The notes beneath the pieces are model-generated. The model did not search any database, had not been told where the DNA came from, and worked only from the letters and a program-made list of their open reading frames with translations. Made by a program: the position numbers and the translations under genes. A stretch of DNA of 64,000 bases from Heterodera schachtii (lineage: Eukaryota; Nematoda; Chromadorea; Rhabditida; Heteroderidae). Where the stretch lies: the NCBI GenBank assembly GCA_023374025.1, contig SIJG01000032.1:211197-275196 (forward strand). The letters are read 5' to 3'. How positions within the stretch are numbered: the first letter of the stretch is position 1; every line of letters starts with the position of its first letter. Of this stretch, positions 10,919 to 23,575 are shown piece after piece.

Positions 10919-11519
10919 ATGCTGTCAATTTTATTAATTTTTTATTCACATTTTTTGTTTTGTTTTTTAGAATTCTGTGATCATCCAAATATATTTTGTC
11001 ACCTTTCTTCTACGAATACTTTTATTTTGAGCAGTCGTCTGAGTAAGTGTTTTTTTTTTCGCCCTCCTTCTGCTGATTTTTATTTACGGTTTTAGTGGTA
11101 ATTAAAGTGGTGACATGGGCAATTAAGATTTATAAAATTATTAAAATAATCAAAAACATATTTAACGGCATTTTTGGGACACTTAGTTTTAAGAGCAGTC
11201 AAAAAGAGGAAATTGAAATAATCATTCTAATATTTTTTCCAAAATTTAAGCAATCAATGCTATCATTGGAAAACAAAAGCCAGAATACAGTACGGAATTT
11301 GGAAAAATCATTTACAAAAACGAAACAGAATTGAAATATTTGCTGACTGTTGTGGACAAAACAGAATTTTTCTACTCTTTCTTGTGGATTGATGAAATGG
11401 AGGAACATTTATTGGCCATTATAAAAGCATTCTACGGACGGAAGGATAAAACGGATAAACAATTATTGGAGTTTATAATGCGGAAAAGGTTTTATTTAAA
11501 AAGAAAAATTAATTTTTAG
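10919..11519 (+). CDS. possible chimeric small secreted protein (2 exons)
   Basis: Proposed exons are 10919-11042 (ends A|GTAAGTG) and 11251-11519 (after aaaatttaag); the phase closes at 1 and gives 130 aa. Exon 1 encodes a hydrophobic start (M-L-S-I-L-L-I-F-Y), then C-D-H-P-N-I-F-C. Exon 2 is clearly homologous to the last exon of the secreted family at 38696-38880 and 42360-42550 (shared P-E-Y-x-T-E, D-E-M-E-x-H-L and I-I-K-A-F), with a longer C-terminus rich in K and R. Between the exons, 11095-11118 is a remnant of the family's third exon (V-x-T-W-A-I-K) whose splice donor has changed from g to a. So a signal-peptide-like exon appears joined to a captured exon. The alternative is a plain 3' pseudogene fragment. 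The exon 1 region also exists, broken by a stop, at about 45100-45330 (-). Confidence 0.42.
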
Positions 11520-12724
11520 GTTTAATTTTTAATTTTTTGTTTTCAATTTTAGTTGAAACAATGATGACAAAAGAAAAGTGATGAGGTGTTTTGGATGTTC
11601 TTCAAAAGAAAAGTGATCAGATGCATTAGGATGTTATTTTGATCAGAATTTTATGAAAAACTTTTCTTTTTTCTTTGGGAATACTTTCTTTTATTTCTCT
11701 TCATGGCTGTTTCCTTTTTATTTCATCTTTTATTTCTTTGTTTCCATTGATAAATCAAAGTTTAAAGTGTGCCACTTTTTATTTCCATCATCTAAAAATG
11801 CAAGCATTCAAAACCTACAAAAATTGTTAGGCTAGAATAACACTGTGTGTTTTGGCCGATCAGAAACAACAAAATTCATATTGGAGGGTTTGAAGAGCTC
11901 TATTGGTCCGTGTTTAGAAAAAGTCGGAAAATTTTCAAAATTTTTGAGCTAGACTCCCTCGGTTTTTTTTTTTTTTTTGATTTAAATTTTTTCTAAGAAC
12001 TTTCCAGAATAAAACCATATTGGTCCATAAATTTGACTATTTTCATGCGGGATTGCGGTCTGGGATCCCACAAAATCACGCGCCGGTCTCTAGTCAGAAT
12101 AACATCACGTGTTTTGGCCCGATCGGAAACAAACAAAATTAGTATTGTAGAGTTTAAAGAGCTTAACTGTTCCTGTTGTGAAAGTCGGAAACTTTTCAAT
12201 TCCGAGCTAGACTCCCCTCAAAGGTTTTTTGCTTTTTGTTTTTCAAACTTTTTTAAATGATTTTTCCACAAAAAAGAAAAATTTATTTTACAAAAAAAAA
12301 ATTGGTTAAGATAGTTATTTGGTTGATTTTAATAATTAGCTTATTTAAAAATTTTGATTAAATTACTTTTAAATAATATTATTATTAAAAAAATTAACTA
12401 AATAAATAATATTGGTGTCTTTTCACAAAAAAATTTCTAAACTTTTCATTTTTGGCAATTAAAGTAAAATTGTAGAAAAATAAAATTTTTAAATTAAAAT
12501 TAAAATAAAAAGCCATAAAATTTTGTTCCCAAAAAAATAAAATTAATCTTCATTGTAAATAACATAAATATTTTATACTTCAATTTCAATTTTTCATGCT
12601 CTTTACACTAACTGAAATTTCACACAAATCGAAATTTAAATTTAAAAAAAAAATTGTGCCAATTTTTGTCCCTATTTTCACATCATCGTTCTTCATCATA
12701 CACTTTCTAATTTTTCAAATTTCG
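11520..12724. repeat. intergenic with two tandem copies of a dispersed repeat
   Basis: The segment 11835-11965 (tgtgttttggccgatcagaaac ... aaagtcggaaaattttc ... gagctagactccc) is repeated at 12095-12215 (acgtgttttggcccgatcgg ... gtgaaagtcggaaac ... gagctagactccc). A reversed copy lies at 38155-38280. The rest is AT-rich, and 11520-11660 resembles the 3' flank of the secreted family. No gene is supported. Confidence 0.6.
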
Positions 12725-15700
12725 CTAATTTTTCATGAAATTTGCTCGGACCAATTCCAAAGCATTGCCCACATGCTTGATAAGGTCCACATCAACTTTG
12801 GTCCTGGATTGCTTGTCAATTTCGTTCAGCAACTGTTGTGCTTCTTCAATTTCCATTGTGGCACACGTCACACTGTAGAAGATGTAAATTGCTTCAACAT
12901 CTTCATCTTTGCACTTAAATTTCAACATTTAAATATATTTTCAATTTTTTAAAATAAAAATATTTTTATTGGGACTCTCTACCTAAACAACCTAGACCCA
13001 GGCCTGGGTTTTTCCTAGACCTCGATTTTCTTAGAGTTTGGTCTTGAAAATATAGGTCCATGGCAAACATGAAAACCGCAATGCCTGGGTCCAGGTTATG
13101 CGCGAAAAACCCAGGACTTAGAATTATTTTTTCAAGTGACAAAAGTTTTATTCCTGTTTAGCTAAGCAATAATTTTTATTCAATATTTTATTTGCATTTT
13201 CAAACAACTACATGATCCAGGCCTTGACAAGCCTAGAGATTTTTCCTGGATTTTTCATGAAAATATAGATCCAGGTCAAACATGCAAATATACATGCCTG
13301 GTTTTCTGGTTATGCACGAACAACCTGAATTTCCTGGACATTATTTTAGAGTTTATTTATCTCAAGAGAGAGCAATGTTTTTTTTCTTTTTTACATAATT
13401 TTATTTATTATTTTTTAAATTTTTAACAAAAAATTTTTTGTCAATGCTTAAAAAATACCTTTGACCCCTCAATTTTTGCGATTTTGTTCATTTCAGACAA
13501 AATGTCTTCCAATTGTTTTGGAAATAACATAAGCAGTTCTTTTTTAAGGATAAACTCAAAAATTTCATGCATTTGAGTGTAACTAATTCGGTGTTGAATT
13601 GAGTCACGTATATTGTGTAAATCAGTCATTAGTTGCTTAATTTCATTTGCATTCTTCATAAATTGTTTCTTTCCTTAATTTTCAAAATGAATGATTAATA
13701 GGGCTGTCAAAAATATGCAAATGCATATTATTTTTCCCTAGATTCTAGGTAGTCTAATTAGTAGGAAAAACACTTCTTTTTTGGTATTTGCGTATGAAAG
13801 TCAGGACTTTTATAGCATATTTCGGATTTTTATGCATATTTTGTGTTTTTTCTGTATATTTCATGCATATTTTGCCATTTTTTGTATATATTTTCAGATT
13901 TTTTCTATATTTTGCCATTTTCGTCAAATATTTCCCATTTGAATATCTCTTAGGAAAAAATTTTTGATTATGCCTAAAATTAAACCCAAATGTGAATGGA
14001 TGCGCGAGTGGGTTAACAGTGAGCTTCACTTCGGAAAACCTTGAGAAATTTTTGATTTGCTATTGCAAAAACAACCGATAAAACTTTTTAGAAATAAATT
14101 TTTAGATTAATTTTACACCCCTAATTTTCAAGTTTTTTTTGTGCATATTTATGCGCATATTTTGGCCATTTTTTGTGCATATTTTTGACAGCCCTGATGA
14201 TTAAACATTTTTAATTAACATGTTTGATTTATAAATTTTCCAAATTTCAATTAATTAATTTGAATAAATGTTCTTTTTTCGGTGCTGCGGTGCTTTATCG
14301 CCCACTCAAATTTCTCGAAAATAAATTTTATTATTTTAATAAACAAATGAATTCTCGTTTCGGTGCTAGGGTTATTTTGTAAAAAGTGCCACATGTGTGT
14401 TTCGTAAAAGTGCCAATTTTACAGATTTTCAGGAAAAACTCGTCATAGTTTTCGTAAACCCAACTAAATTAAATAATTTTTGTTTCTTACAATAGCTCTT
14501 AGCTTGTTGCTCCATTAGCAGGAGAAATATAAGAAAATTTCTTTAGTTTTAAAACAGTTGTGTTTTAATTATATTCAAAGAAAATTGAATAAAATTTTTT
14601 GAAATTTATCATGCTAATACAGTAAATCTATGAGCTATTATATTAGACGAAGAAATTGTTTTAATTAGTATGTTGGAAAAAAAGTTATTATGAGTTTTCT
14701 CAAAAAATATTTAAAATTGGCACTTTTATGAAACGCCCATAGCTTTTTATGTAACGACCCGGCACAGCTTCTTGTTTCCAGGGGTCGCCTAATTATTAAA
14801 TTTTAAAATTAAAACAAATCCTAAATAAATGCAGGATGATGGAGCCGGCCAAAGGCCATTTAGCCAAGTCAATTAATTTCTTCCTAATGACCCCACCTGT
14901 ATTTTGAACATTTAGCCAAGTCAATTAATTTCTTCTTAATGACCGACCCCGCCTGTATTTTCGACACTTAGCCAAGTCAATTAATTTCTTGTTAATGACC
15001 CCACCTGTTTTTTCGATGATTTGCCAAGTGTTCCCTAATGCGGTGTATGCCAGCTCGAGTTCACAAAAAAATCGGATAATATTTTTGTTGAGCCCAACCG
15101 TAACACCCTCCAATATGGTGTCAATCAGTTCCTGTTTTGCATCACGCCACAACAAATACACTTCGCTCAAACGGTAGGTGATAAAATCGACCATAACTAA
15201 AATTTTAAAAATAATATTTCCGCTTTAAATATGAATTTTTTTTTTTGGAGGTTTGAAAATCCTTTGTTTTTTCTAAAAAATAGGAAATTTTTCACATTAA
15301 AATTCAGTTTTTTGAGAATAGGCACGAATTGGACCACGAATTTAATCTTTTTACACGGGATTTGTTTATCAGAAGATGGTGAAGGAGTGCTTTAATCGCT
15401 TTACCTATATATATAATTCTCACCTCTTCCGAATTTTCCATTTGATCCCAACAATAAATCGGTCATTTTACTGTAATTCTGTAACGGATTTTTTGTAGAG
15501 ATTAAAGTGACGTGGATTATCAACAGGACATTGCATCAATGGACAACAGATCCACATTTTTTTTCTTTTTTTTTGTTAAGCATAAGATTAAAAAAATGTA
15601 ATTGGATATTTTTTCAGTTCGCCGTTTAGAAAATCAGTAAAAATTGTAAATATAAAAATTTTAAAATATCATTTAAATGGATGGATTTTGGGGAAAACTT

Positions 15701-18700
15701 GCTGTCCTGGAATTTCTGATTCAAAAAAAGTGGATAAACTGTCCATGAATAAAATGTTGGTGGATTTTTACCCTATTTTACAGCACTACATTTTAAAACA
15801 TTCAATTGTAAAAAGTAAAAAAAATGATTTTTAATCAAAAAACATAAAATGTAGAGTAGAGCTGGACTGGGACCTGTCCGGGAATTCCCGGGTTTTCCAG
15901 GTCACAGTCCTGGAATTTTTAAAAGCAACATCCCATTATCGGAAGGACCGGCACTAACCGGGATCAAATAAGCACTGGTAAGAATGGGGGGTCTGATTGA
16001 AAAAATTTTGATTTGGCACTTTAAATTCTTGGCAAAATGACTATAAATTTTCAAAATTTTCCTGACAGCGCCTAATGGCACCGCCGGACCTTAATAAAAA
16101 AATTCTTTTTTTCAAGTAAAAGTCCCGGTTGGTCCGGTCCCGATCGTAAATCCAGATCTCGGTCCCGACATATCCCGGTCCTGGTTTTTCCAAGAATTCC
16201 CGGTCCCGCTCTACTCTATTAAATTATAAAATACTAATTAATTTATTTGGATAACCGGATTCACATCGATTTATTAAAAAAACATTTCAATAATTACCCC
16301 CTTTATGTTTCTTATTGCTGTGGCAACATCTCTTACAGCAACTTTGTCCTCGCCAAACAAAATAAATTCTTTCTTTTCAATTTTCATTAAAACTATTTGT
16401 TTGTATTCGTCTGATTTTTTTGGCATTGCTTCAACAAATTTTTCAAATTGTTTATAATAATGATCAGCCTAAATTTTAAAACAAATTATATTTTTTTTTC
16501 ATTTTTTTGGCTGAGGAGAATATTTAGAATTTAAAAAATTTAGGCAACAAAAAAAACATAATTTTTCTTGTCTTGGGTTCTGATTTCCAAGGACGTACTT
16601 GGCGCCTAGTGACGAAAGCCAATTTGTGAGTTTCTACGGATTTTTCTTTTAGAAAAATTCCTGTTTTCCTTTTTTTTTTGACTTTTTATGAAAACTTAGT
16701 CCCCGATGAGGGTGTTACTCATCGAGATTTTTTAAATTCCACCATCCCCGACAAATTTTATCGGAGAATTTCCTCCCCGATCCAGAATTTTCCTTTCCAG
16801 AGAGTCGGCGGGGGGGGGGGGGGGGAGGGGGGCTTTAACCCTAAAATAAACTCAAAATTGTTTGCCATTAAAAAAAACATTTTACAATTTTTAGGGGTAT
16901 TTTTGGTAAGAAGGGCACACTCAATTTTAAATGCAAAATGCATTACATTTCCAAGGGCGTACTTGGATTCCAAGGACACCAATTATTCCCGTATAATTTA
17001 CCCACCCAATCGTGATCAAATGTGGCATCGCCAGTCACCCAAAGGTCAATCAAAATTTTGCTTTTTGCGCTTAGCAAAACATAGGCCCAAAATGCCATAA
17101 ATGTCATCTTGTCCTCCATTTCTCTGTAATGACTATACTCTTTTGAGTTGAATGTTCGTGGACTCATCATCAGTGATAAGCGACGTGGTGAGGAAGACTT
17201 AATTAATATATTTTCAAAAATTAATTTTAATTAAAAATAATTTTAATAAAACTGTTTTTATTTTTAAAAATATAATTTTAATTAAAAATAATTTTAATAA
17301 AACTGTTTTTTATTTTTAAAAATTTGGTATTGGTTTGTTAAAATTGATTTCTTAAATGCATAAATATCATTATTAATTCTTTTCAAAAATAATATAATAT
17401 AAAATTCAACAATAAACTTGCAAAATGCGCTTTTTATAAAAAAGATAAAGAAAAAAAAATGATTTCAGAATTTTTAAATCCCATTTTGTATAATAATTTA
17501 AAAACAATTTTTTTCTTCATTAATAAAATAATTTAATTTAAATAGAAAAAATTTAAATTTATTGAATATGTGATTCCCGTGAATATTTTTGATTAATTGA
17601 AATTCAAAAATTCGGCTATCAATTAAGAAATACCGCATTGCCAGAATTGGTTTTCACATGATATGGTGATAGTTTGGCAGCTGGTGATTTTAATTGTGGA
17701 CTTTGTTGTGCCGATGGCGTTTGAAACGTCTCCGACTAATTATCAATTTTTTAATATTTACTTTAATTAAGAGTAATTGAATTAAAAATTTATTTATTTC
17801 ATTTAAATTATTAATAATTTTTTAAACAAACCGAGGATGCTTCAGAGGATCCATCAACCTAATAAATTTACTTTAATGTGTATTATAAGTATTTTTGCTA
17901 ACCCAATGTTTAGTGGGTGATGATGGCGCCGAGAACGAAGCTTGGCGCTAAATTCAATTATTATTTATTTAAATTAATAATCAATTAATTAAATTTACGA
18001 ATTTAAAACATGAATTATTCATTCTACGTTTATTCATTAATACAAAAAAGAACCTGAAATTTCTTTTTGTTTCTCGCCTTCGGCTGAAAATATTTTTAAA
18101 ATGTAATAAAATGGTCAGCACTTTTGAATTGAATTTGAAATTATCACCTTGCTGCCACCAGATGTTGCAGGTAATTCTTGATTTTTCTAAAATTAAAATT
18201 TAAAAAAAACACTCAATAATTCGTCATTTTTAATGCATTAAAATTGGTACCGTTATTCAACTTTTTGTTATGTCTCATAAATAGGGGGCTTCCTTTTTAT
18301 GTAAGAAAAATCGCGAAATATGTAAATAAATACATATAAAAAATGCTGAAATATATATGAAATATGTACAAAAACCCCAAACATGTACTAAAATATGTAA
18401 TAAAATTTTCAAATGGTTATTTTTTGGAAAAAAATTTCTTCGTAAAAAGGGTGAAATAGGCACAAAATGCCACAAAAAAAAGACCTAAATAGGCTTAAAA
18501 TCACCCCTTAGTATTTTAAAAATAATTTTGTGTCTGTTTTTTTTTTTTTGGAAAAAACCAGATCTTTTAAGAGTAACTTTTTTTAAAAAATTTTAAATTT
18601 TTTACTCAAGGTATTTTTCTAGATTTTCAAAAATTCTCAAAATATTTTAAAAAACGGCAAAAATTCCCACACAAAATCCCTAATATATGTATTATCGAAT

Positions 18701-18936
18701 ACTTATTTAAAAAAAAAGAAAAATATCGAAAAAACCCTCACCCGGATCTGAAAAAAAAAAAAACCATTTTTTCTTACCGTCAATGCGTTTTGATGATGAT
18801 GAACAACAACATTTGCTGCCGGACTGTTTCTTTTTGGGGAATTATATTTATACGGTTCACTTTTAATTATTTTTACTGCAAAAATATTGGAAAAAAAATA
18901 AAGGAGAAAAACTGATATGATGAATTCAGTGTTCAT
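12725..18936 (-). CDS. secreted helical protein with micro-exon linker (11 exons)
   Basis: Exons, in transcript order: 18778-18936, 18148-18186, 17903-17947, 17832-17858, 17634-17735, 17006-17197, 16298-16468, 15424-15478, 15005-15196, 13459-13673 and 12725-12913. All phases close and give 461 aa. The ATG lies two bases after attttcag, a good trans-splice site. Residues 1-20 are a signal peptide (M-N-T-E-F-I-I-S ... I-F-A). Residues 21-124 are a Ser/Pro/Gln-rich low-complexity stretch (H-H-H-Q-N-A-L, then S-P-Q-L-K-S-P-A) built from exons of 39, 45, 27 and 102 nt. Exons 1-7 all begin and end in phase 0, so any could be skipped without shifting the frame. Residues 125-461 are a charged, mostly helical domain (Y-R-E-M-E-D-K-M and I-R-D-S-I-Q-H-R, for example). 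No known domain was recognised. Introns host a hAT MITE and another inverted repeat. Confidence 0.75.
13699..14196. mobile_element. hAT-type MITE (498 bp), TIR tagggctgtcaaaaatat
   Basis: The left end tagggctgtcaaaaatat and right end atatttttgacagccctg are inverted. The exact 8-bp duplication is atgattaa (13691-13698 and 14197-14204). The T/C terminal-base asymmetry is also seen in maize Ac. The interior is made of tgcatattt words and has no transposase. It lies in intron 9 of the 11-exon secreted gene. Confidence 0.85.
15854..16216. repeat. inverted-repeat element rich in cccgg words
   Basis: The left end gagtagagctggactgggac is inverted against gtcccgctctactc at the right, and ggaattcccgggtttt against ccaagaattcccgg. 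TA flanks both ends (15852-15853, 16217-16218), which would fit a Tc1/mariner-type MITE. The interior has the GC-rich word gcgcctaatggcaccgccgg, related to words inside the hAT MITE at 5253-5917. It lies in intron 7 of the 11-exon gene. Confidence 0.55.
16810..16825 (+). repeat. 16-base G run in an intron
   Basis: An uninterrupted run of 16 G followed by agggggg, inside intron 6 of the 11-exon gene. It could form a quadruplex or be an assembly-sensitive homopolymer. No other function is visible. Confidence 0.6.
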
Positions 18937-19486
18937 CTCTGAAAATCTTTTTGAAATTTATACAAAATTTAATAAACTGTTGATTTAGGGCAATAAAATT
19001 ATTTATATTGCATTTTTAAATTAATTTTTAAATTTTTTGAATAAATGAATTTTATTTATTTTTATTTTTCAAGTATTTTCTTTTTTAAATTTTCATTTGT
19101 CAAAAACTCCTATAATATTTAATTAATATACAAAATAAAATGTATAATTTCATTTAAATGAAGTAATTTTTGTTTGCGTATATAATACATACACTGGCGT
19201 CAATAATATCGGAAATTGGCAATTTTTTAAATTTTTTTGCCATAAAATAAATCAATTTAAATACGTGGCATTTTATCTAGAAAAAATGAGCAGCTAGCTT
19301 ATTACGAAGGCATGAAGCATATTGGCATATGTATAATATTTAATTTTTTTTTAAACTTAAAAATTTTGTGGAATAATATTATTGCGCTCAAAAATATACT
19401 ATGGCTCAAATCAATGCCCAACAAATTTATCATTTATTTGATTAATTAAAAAAAAAGAAAGAAAATTTCATAATCAAACAAATTAT
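18937..19486. other. upstream region of the 11-exon gene, AT-rich
   Basis: Presumed promoter region of the (-) strand gene that starts at 18936. No TATA-like or repeated motif stands out from the AT background. No coding region seen. Confidence 0.4.
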
Positions 19487-20275
19487 TGAGGGGCTCCCGG
19501 TAAATTGGACACCAGAAAATTGGACGCTAATGAAAATTGGACACCGGAATTCTTGGACACTCTTTGATACAAATAAATAAATTAATTAATTTAAAAAAAA
19601 AATAAAAAAAATTTTAGTTTGCCTAAAGATTTTTATTTGAATATGCATATATACTTTTATTATTTGGTACTTTTCCATTATGCTGACACACCCCAAACAG
19701 TTTTGGCGCGAAACGATTATTTAGGAGGCATAAAAGCCGCAATTTGAGCTAAAATGCCATCGAATGGATCGTCGTCGTTCTTTAAAATGCCGCAAAAAAA
19801 TTATTTAAGAGGCATAAAAGCGCAATAAATTTGGGTGTGTCAGCATAATGGAAAAGTACCTATTATTTTTTAACACCAGCAATATAAAGCCAACATATTA
19901 CCTATTCATAAAGAAAAAAAAGTTTTCTTTTTGATAGGGTTCCCATTTTTCGTCGACGACACTACTTGACCACAATCATTGTTGCATATTTTTTCGTGAA
20001 TTTTTTGGCACATTGACCAATCATCGTGCCTACTGAAACTGATCAACTACCGTTTTTCCAGAAATCTAGCCCCCGCGGGCGTTCTATTTTTCAACCCTCC
20101 TCAAAAGGGGGGTTATAATTCAGGGGGAGGGGGTTATATTACAGGAAATACGGTATAAGTGTAGCAATTCATTTTTTTCACTTAATTCCTGGGTTTATTA
20201 TTTTTTTTAAAGAGGAATTTGGTGTCCAGTTTTCCGCTTGGTGTCCAATTTTCCAGTGTCCAAATTTACCGGTCC
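19487..20275. mobile_element. inverted-repeat element (about 790 bp) with nested MITE
   Basis: The left end (ctcccggtaaattggacacc, then gaaaattggac) is mirrored at the right (gtccaattttcc, then aatttaccggtcccc). A direct repeat ttattgag(g) lies outside both ends (about 19479-19487 and 20277-20285), so the duplication is 7-9 bp depending on where the end is set. Repeated aattggacac words at both ends recall the subterminal repeats of the foldback elements at the left of the window. No transposase. Confidence 0.7.
19666..19860. mobile_element. 195-bp MITE nested in the preceding element
   Basis: The ends ggtacttttccattatgctg and cagcataatggaaaagtacc form a perfect inverted repeat that continues into gacacaccc and gggtgtgtc. 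The exact 8-bp duplication is tattattt (19658-19665 and 19861-19868). Two aggcataaaagc words lie inside. The TSD length points to hAT. Confidence 0.85.
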
Positions 20276-20344
20276 CCTTATTGAGGACAACCATAAGTTA
20301 ATGAGACTGCTGAAAAATTTGGCAAAAATTATGAAAAAAAATTT

Positions 20345-23031
20345 TCAATGTGAATTGGGATGAGTTGGTGGTGGTGCCAAAAAAGTGTCATTGGGCGAAA
20401 CTCTCGAAAAGTATTGGCATGGCTTCAACATTTTGCCAGCTCTGTAAAGCATTGTTGACACTTCAAGTCGAACAGTTTTGTTCAGGAACAAATAAATGAA
20501 CGGTGGCACACCTAAAATTTAAAATTTTTATTTTATAAAATAAGGGCGTAAAAAAATTTTGATTCAAATATATCCAATTTTTTCATACTCATTGCCATTA
20601 AAATACGAAAAAAAAAACGAAATTAAAATAAAATACGAAAAACAAGTACGAGAATGAAACAACGAAACAATTTTTTTGAATCATTCTCAAAATTTAATCA
20701 ATCAAAAATACTCAAAACCAATTGATTTTCACAATTATTTTTGTTTAATTCATAAAAATAATTTTTGAATGCAATGTATTTAGATTTTGTCCGTAAAATT
20801 GACAATTTTTGAAATTGAGCCAATTTTTTAAAATAAAATTTACGAATTTTTGGATCCGACATTGCCTAGAGGCGCGGCCGAGAAATTTTCGCTTTATTGT
20901 TAAATGGTTTTTTCACCCAAAAAAGAAATACCATGGGCTAAAATCCACAAAAATTGGCCAACATAAATCATCAATTCGTTCGGTTCCACAAATTTCATTA
21001 GAGTCCAAATGATTGCCGAAATTCCATTCACCGAACTGATCAGTGCAACTTGGAAGAAAATCTAAATAAATTAAAAATTAAATTTATTTAAAATGATATT
21101 TTTTTTACCTTTTTTCGCGGAATGTTTTCATTTGCGTGTTCAATAGGAAGCTGAGTATCCGTGAAGTTAAACATCAGAGAAAAAAGCAAATATGAACCGG
21201 TCAAAGCAATTAAGAAGAGGAAATTGTGCAGAGATTGCACTTCGTTTCGGTACTAAAAAAAAAAAAATTAATTATAAAATTAATTTTTCGGGGTTTTTTT
21301 TTTATTAAATATTTCTTGGCATTAAAATTGCCTTTTTAATTTGAATAGTAAAATAAATTTTAGTCCTTTAAATTAAGTCCTTTCTATGTGACCACTTGTT
21401 CAAATTGGCCTACCAAAGTTTCATGTTTCTGTTAATAAATTTTGAGTAAAAATGACTCTAGCATATTAAATTTACTGCTATCATATAGTTTAGAAGAAAT
21501 TACGGTAACATAAAAATGTTCATACACCAACCATATGGTATATATATTTGAGAATCAATACAAATTAAAAGTAGTCATGCTATCTTCAGTGTAAAAAATC
21601 GGGAATTTAATCTAATGTATACTGTGCCTTACAGTAGGTTTACAGTATAGAAAGGGAGGGGTACTGTACAAAAAAGTAATAACAACCAATTAAACATTTG
21701 CTTGCCATTCCGATTCAACCAAGAAAAAAAAACAGCTTACTGTCATTTCGTCCGCTTCGTCGACATATCCCACGTGGGGGTTGTTGAACCAACTGACATA
21801 CAATCCGGTGAACAGAATTGGCTTCGTGAAAATCAGCATGTACATGCCGTACACCGAGGCGAGCAACAGCCACACATAAGTGCGCCATGTTTGGAACAAA
21901 AAATTGGCCAACCGATTGGAAATGATTTGAACACAGCGATTGATTGCCAACAACACTTCCGCTGTTGACTCGGACACCCATAAAGCTGAGCGGAATTATT
22001 ATTTTTTAAATTTTTAATTAAAATTTTCGGATATTTTACATTTTACCACTCATTGTCATTAAAAATTCATTTAATTTTCATTTATTTTTTTTTAGGATTT
22101 TACTGATAAAAAAGTCTATTTATAACCATTGAATTTATATTTTTAAATTCTGGTAAAAATTTCATAATTTAATTAAACTTGCATTTGGCAAGGTTCCGAA
22201 AATTTATCGACTAATTAGCTATTCTGAATTCAATTAGCTAAAGTTTTCACCTACAGTACAACTGAGGCAGAAAGGAATTATTTCCTGATTACAGTATAAC
22301 ACTATCTACAGTGTGCTTTTGCTAGTAAAAAATTTGATTTTAAAAATGGTCTTATTATACTTTACCAAGTCCAAATGCTCCGCTGATGTAGATGAAGCGT
22401 GGCGCTGTGCAATAGACGGCGCCGATAATTGCAAAAATGCCCGTCAGAATGGCACAGATCAACAAGCTCAGCATGTCGGTTATGGCAATATAAAACATGA
22501 ACTGAAAAGGGCCAAAAGATGAAAAGAATTTAATTTTCATGGCATTTTCATTTTTATGACATGCAAAAATTTCATTAAAAAGTACAAAATTTCGAAAAGG
22601 TTGAAAATAAAGGGTAATTCAATTTACAATGAAATTTAATCAAAAAAAAATTATTATAGACTTTTAAAATTTTAATGTAATGATTATTGTTTGTACTTAA
22701 ACTATGGGATTTTATTGGGCTAAAAAAGCTAATTTTTGTTTAACAGCGCCCAAGGTGGCTGCACCCAAACCCCAGCAGACCAACCCGATAACAAGTGGAG
22801 TCCGTGTGCTTTCGTATTGCGATCATGCATGGGATGTACAAAATCTAAAATTAAAAAAAAATAATTATTTATTTATTTTTAATTAAATACTTCACAAATG
22901 ATGCCAAAAATGAGGAAAAAGAATCCGATGAATAAATGTTGTCTTCTTTCCAATGGGATTTGTTCAGTGCTGTATGTGCTACAGTTGTACAAACGCTGAT
23001 ATTCATCCGGTTTGAAAAGAAATAAATTCAT
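20345..23031 (-). CDS. serpentine chemoreceptor, class T (Srt) GPCR (7 exons)
   Basis: Exons, in transcript order: 22891-23031, 22785-22844, 22366-22501, 21741-21985, 21109-21252, 20932-21061 and 20345-20511. Phases close and give 340 aa, the usual length for this family. The ATG lies four bases after atatttcag, which is better read as a spliced-leader acceptor than an internal intron end. Family hallmarks seen: Y-N-C-S before TM1; G-I-I-C-E-I-L-Y-I-P-C at the end of TM1; S-T-C-Y-R before TM2; hydrophobic TM2/TM3 with Y-C-T-A-P-R; A-I-N-R-C in TM3/TM4; then E-V-Q-S-L-H-N-F before TM6 and a final hydrophobic segment ending W-I-L-A-H-G-V-P-P. Srt receptors are nematode-specific seven-helix proteins, several acting in chemosensation. 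The long C-terminal tail is Pro-rich (A-P-P-P-T-H-P). Confidence 0.93.
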
Positions 23032-23575
23032 TTGCCTGAAATATTTTAAAGTATTATTTTTATTATTTTAAAATAAATAAATTTTGCTCTCAAAAAATCA
23101 TTTATTAGTCAGCTTAATTTAAAATTTATTTTAGGCTTTTTGAAACCAAATTATTTCAAAAACATATATTTTCTAGCAATTGGAAAAATTTTATTTTAAT
23201 CACAAACATAGGAAATTAAATTATTTTTAACTCTTTTATTTATTTATTTTTTTTTATTAAATTTGTGATCAAAATATGGACTTATTTTCACTAAAGCAAT
23301 TGCTTTTAATTAAAATGACGCCAATTACCATAAATATAGCTTATTATGGCACTAAATTTTCTGCTTCAACTAAAAGTGCAATTCTCTGTTAATGTACAAA
23401 TTGCATCTAACGGAAACTCAGTCATTCATTAATTATTAATGAATTTTCTTATTTTAACATGTTTTTCCGGGTAATCCAACATTTTCTATTTTTATCATGG
23501 GATAAAATATTGTTTTTTTTCACAAAATGATTTCTGAATTATTAGGAAAAAAATTCTTCCGAATTTAAGAAATTC

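Noticed and set aside
16678..17100. 140-aa plus-strand frame
   Set aside because: It overlaps a well-supported minus-strand exon (17006-17197) and contains a poly-Gly artefact from the G run.
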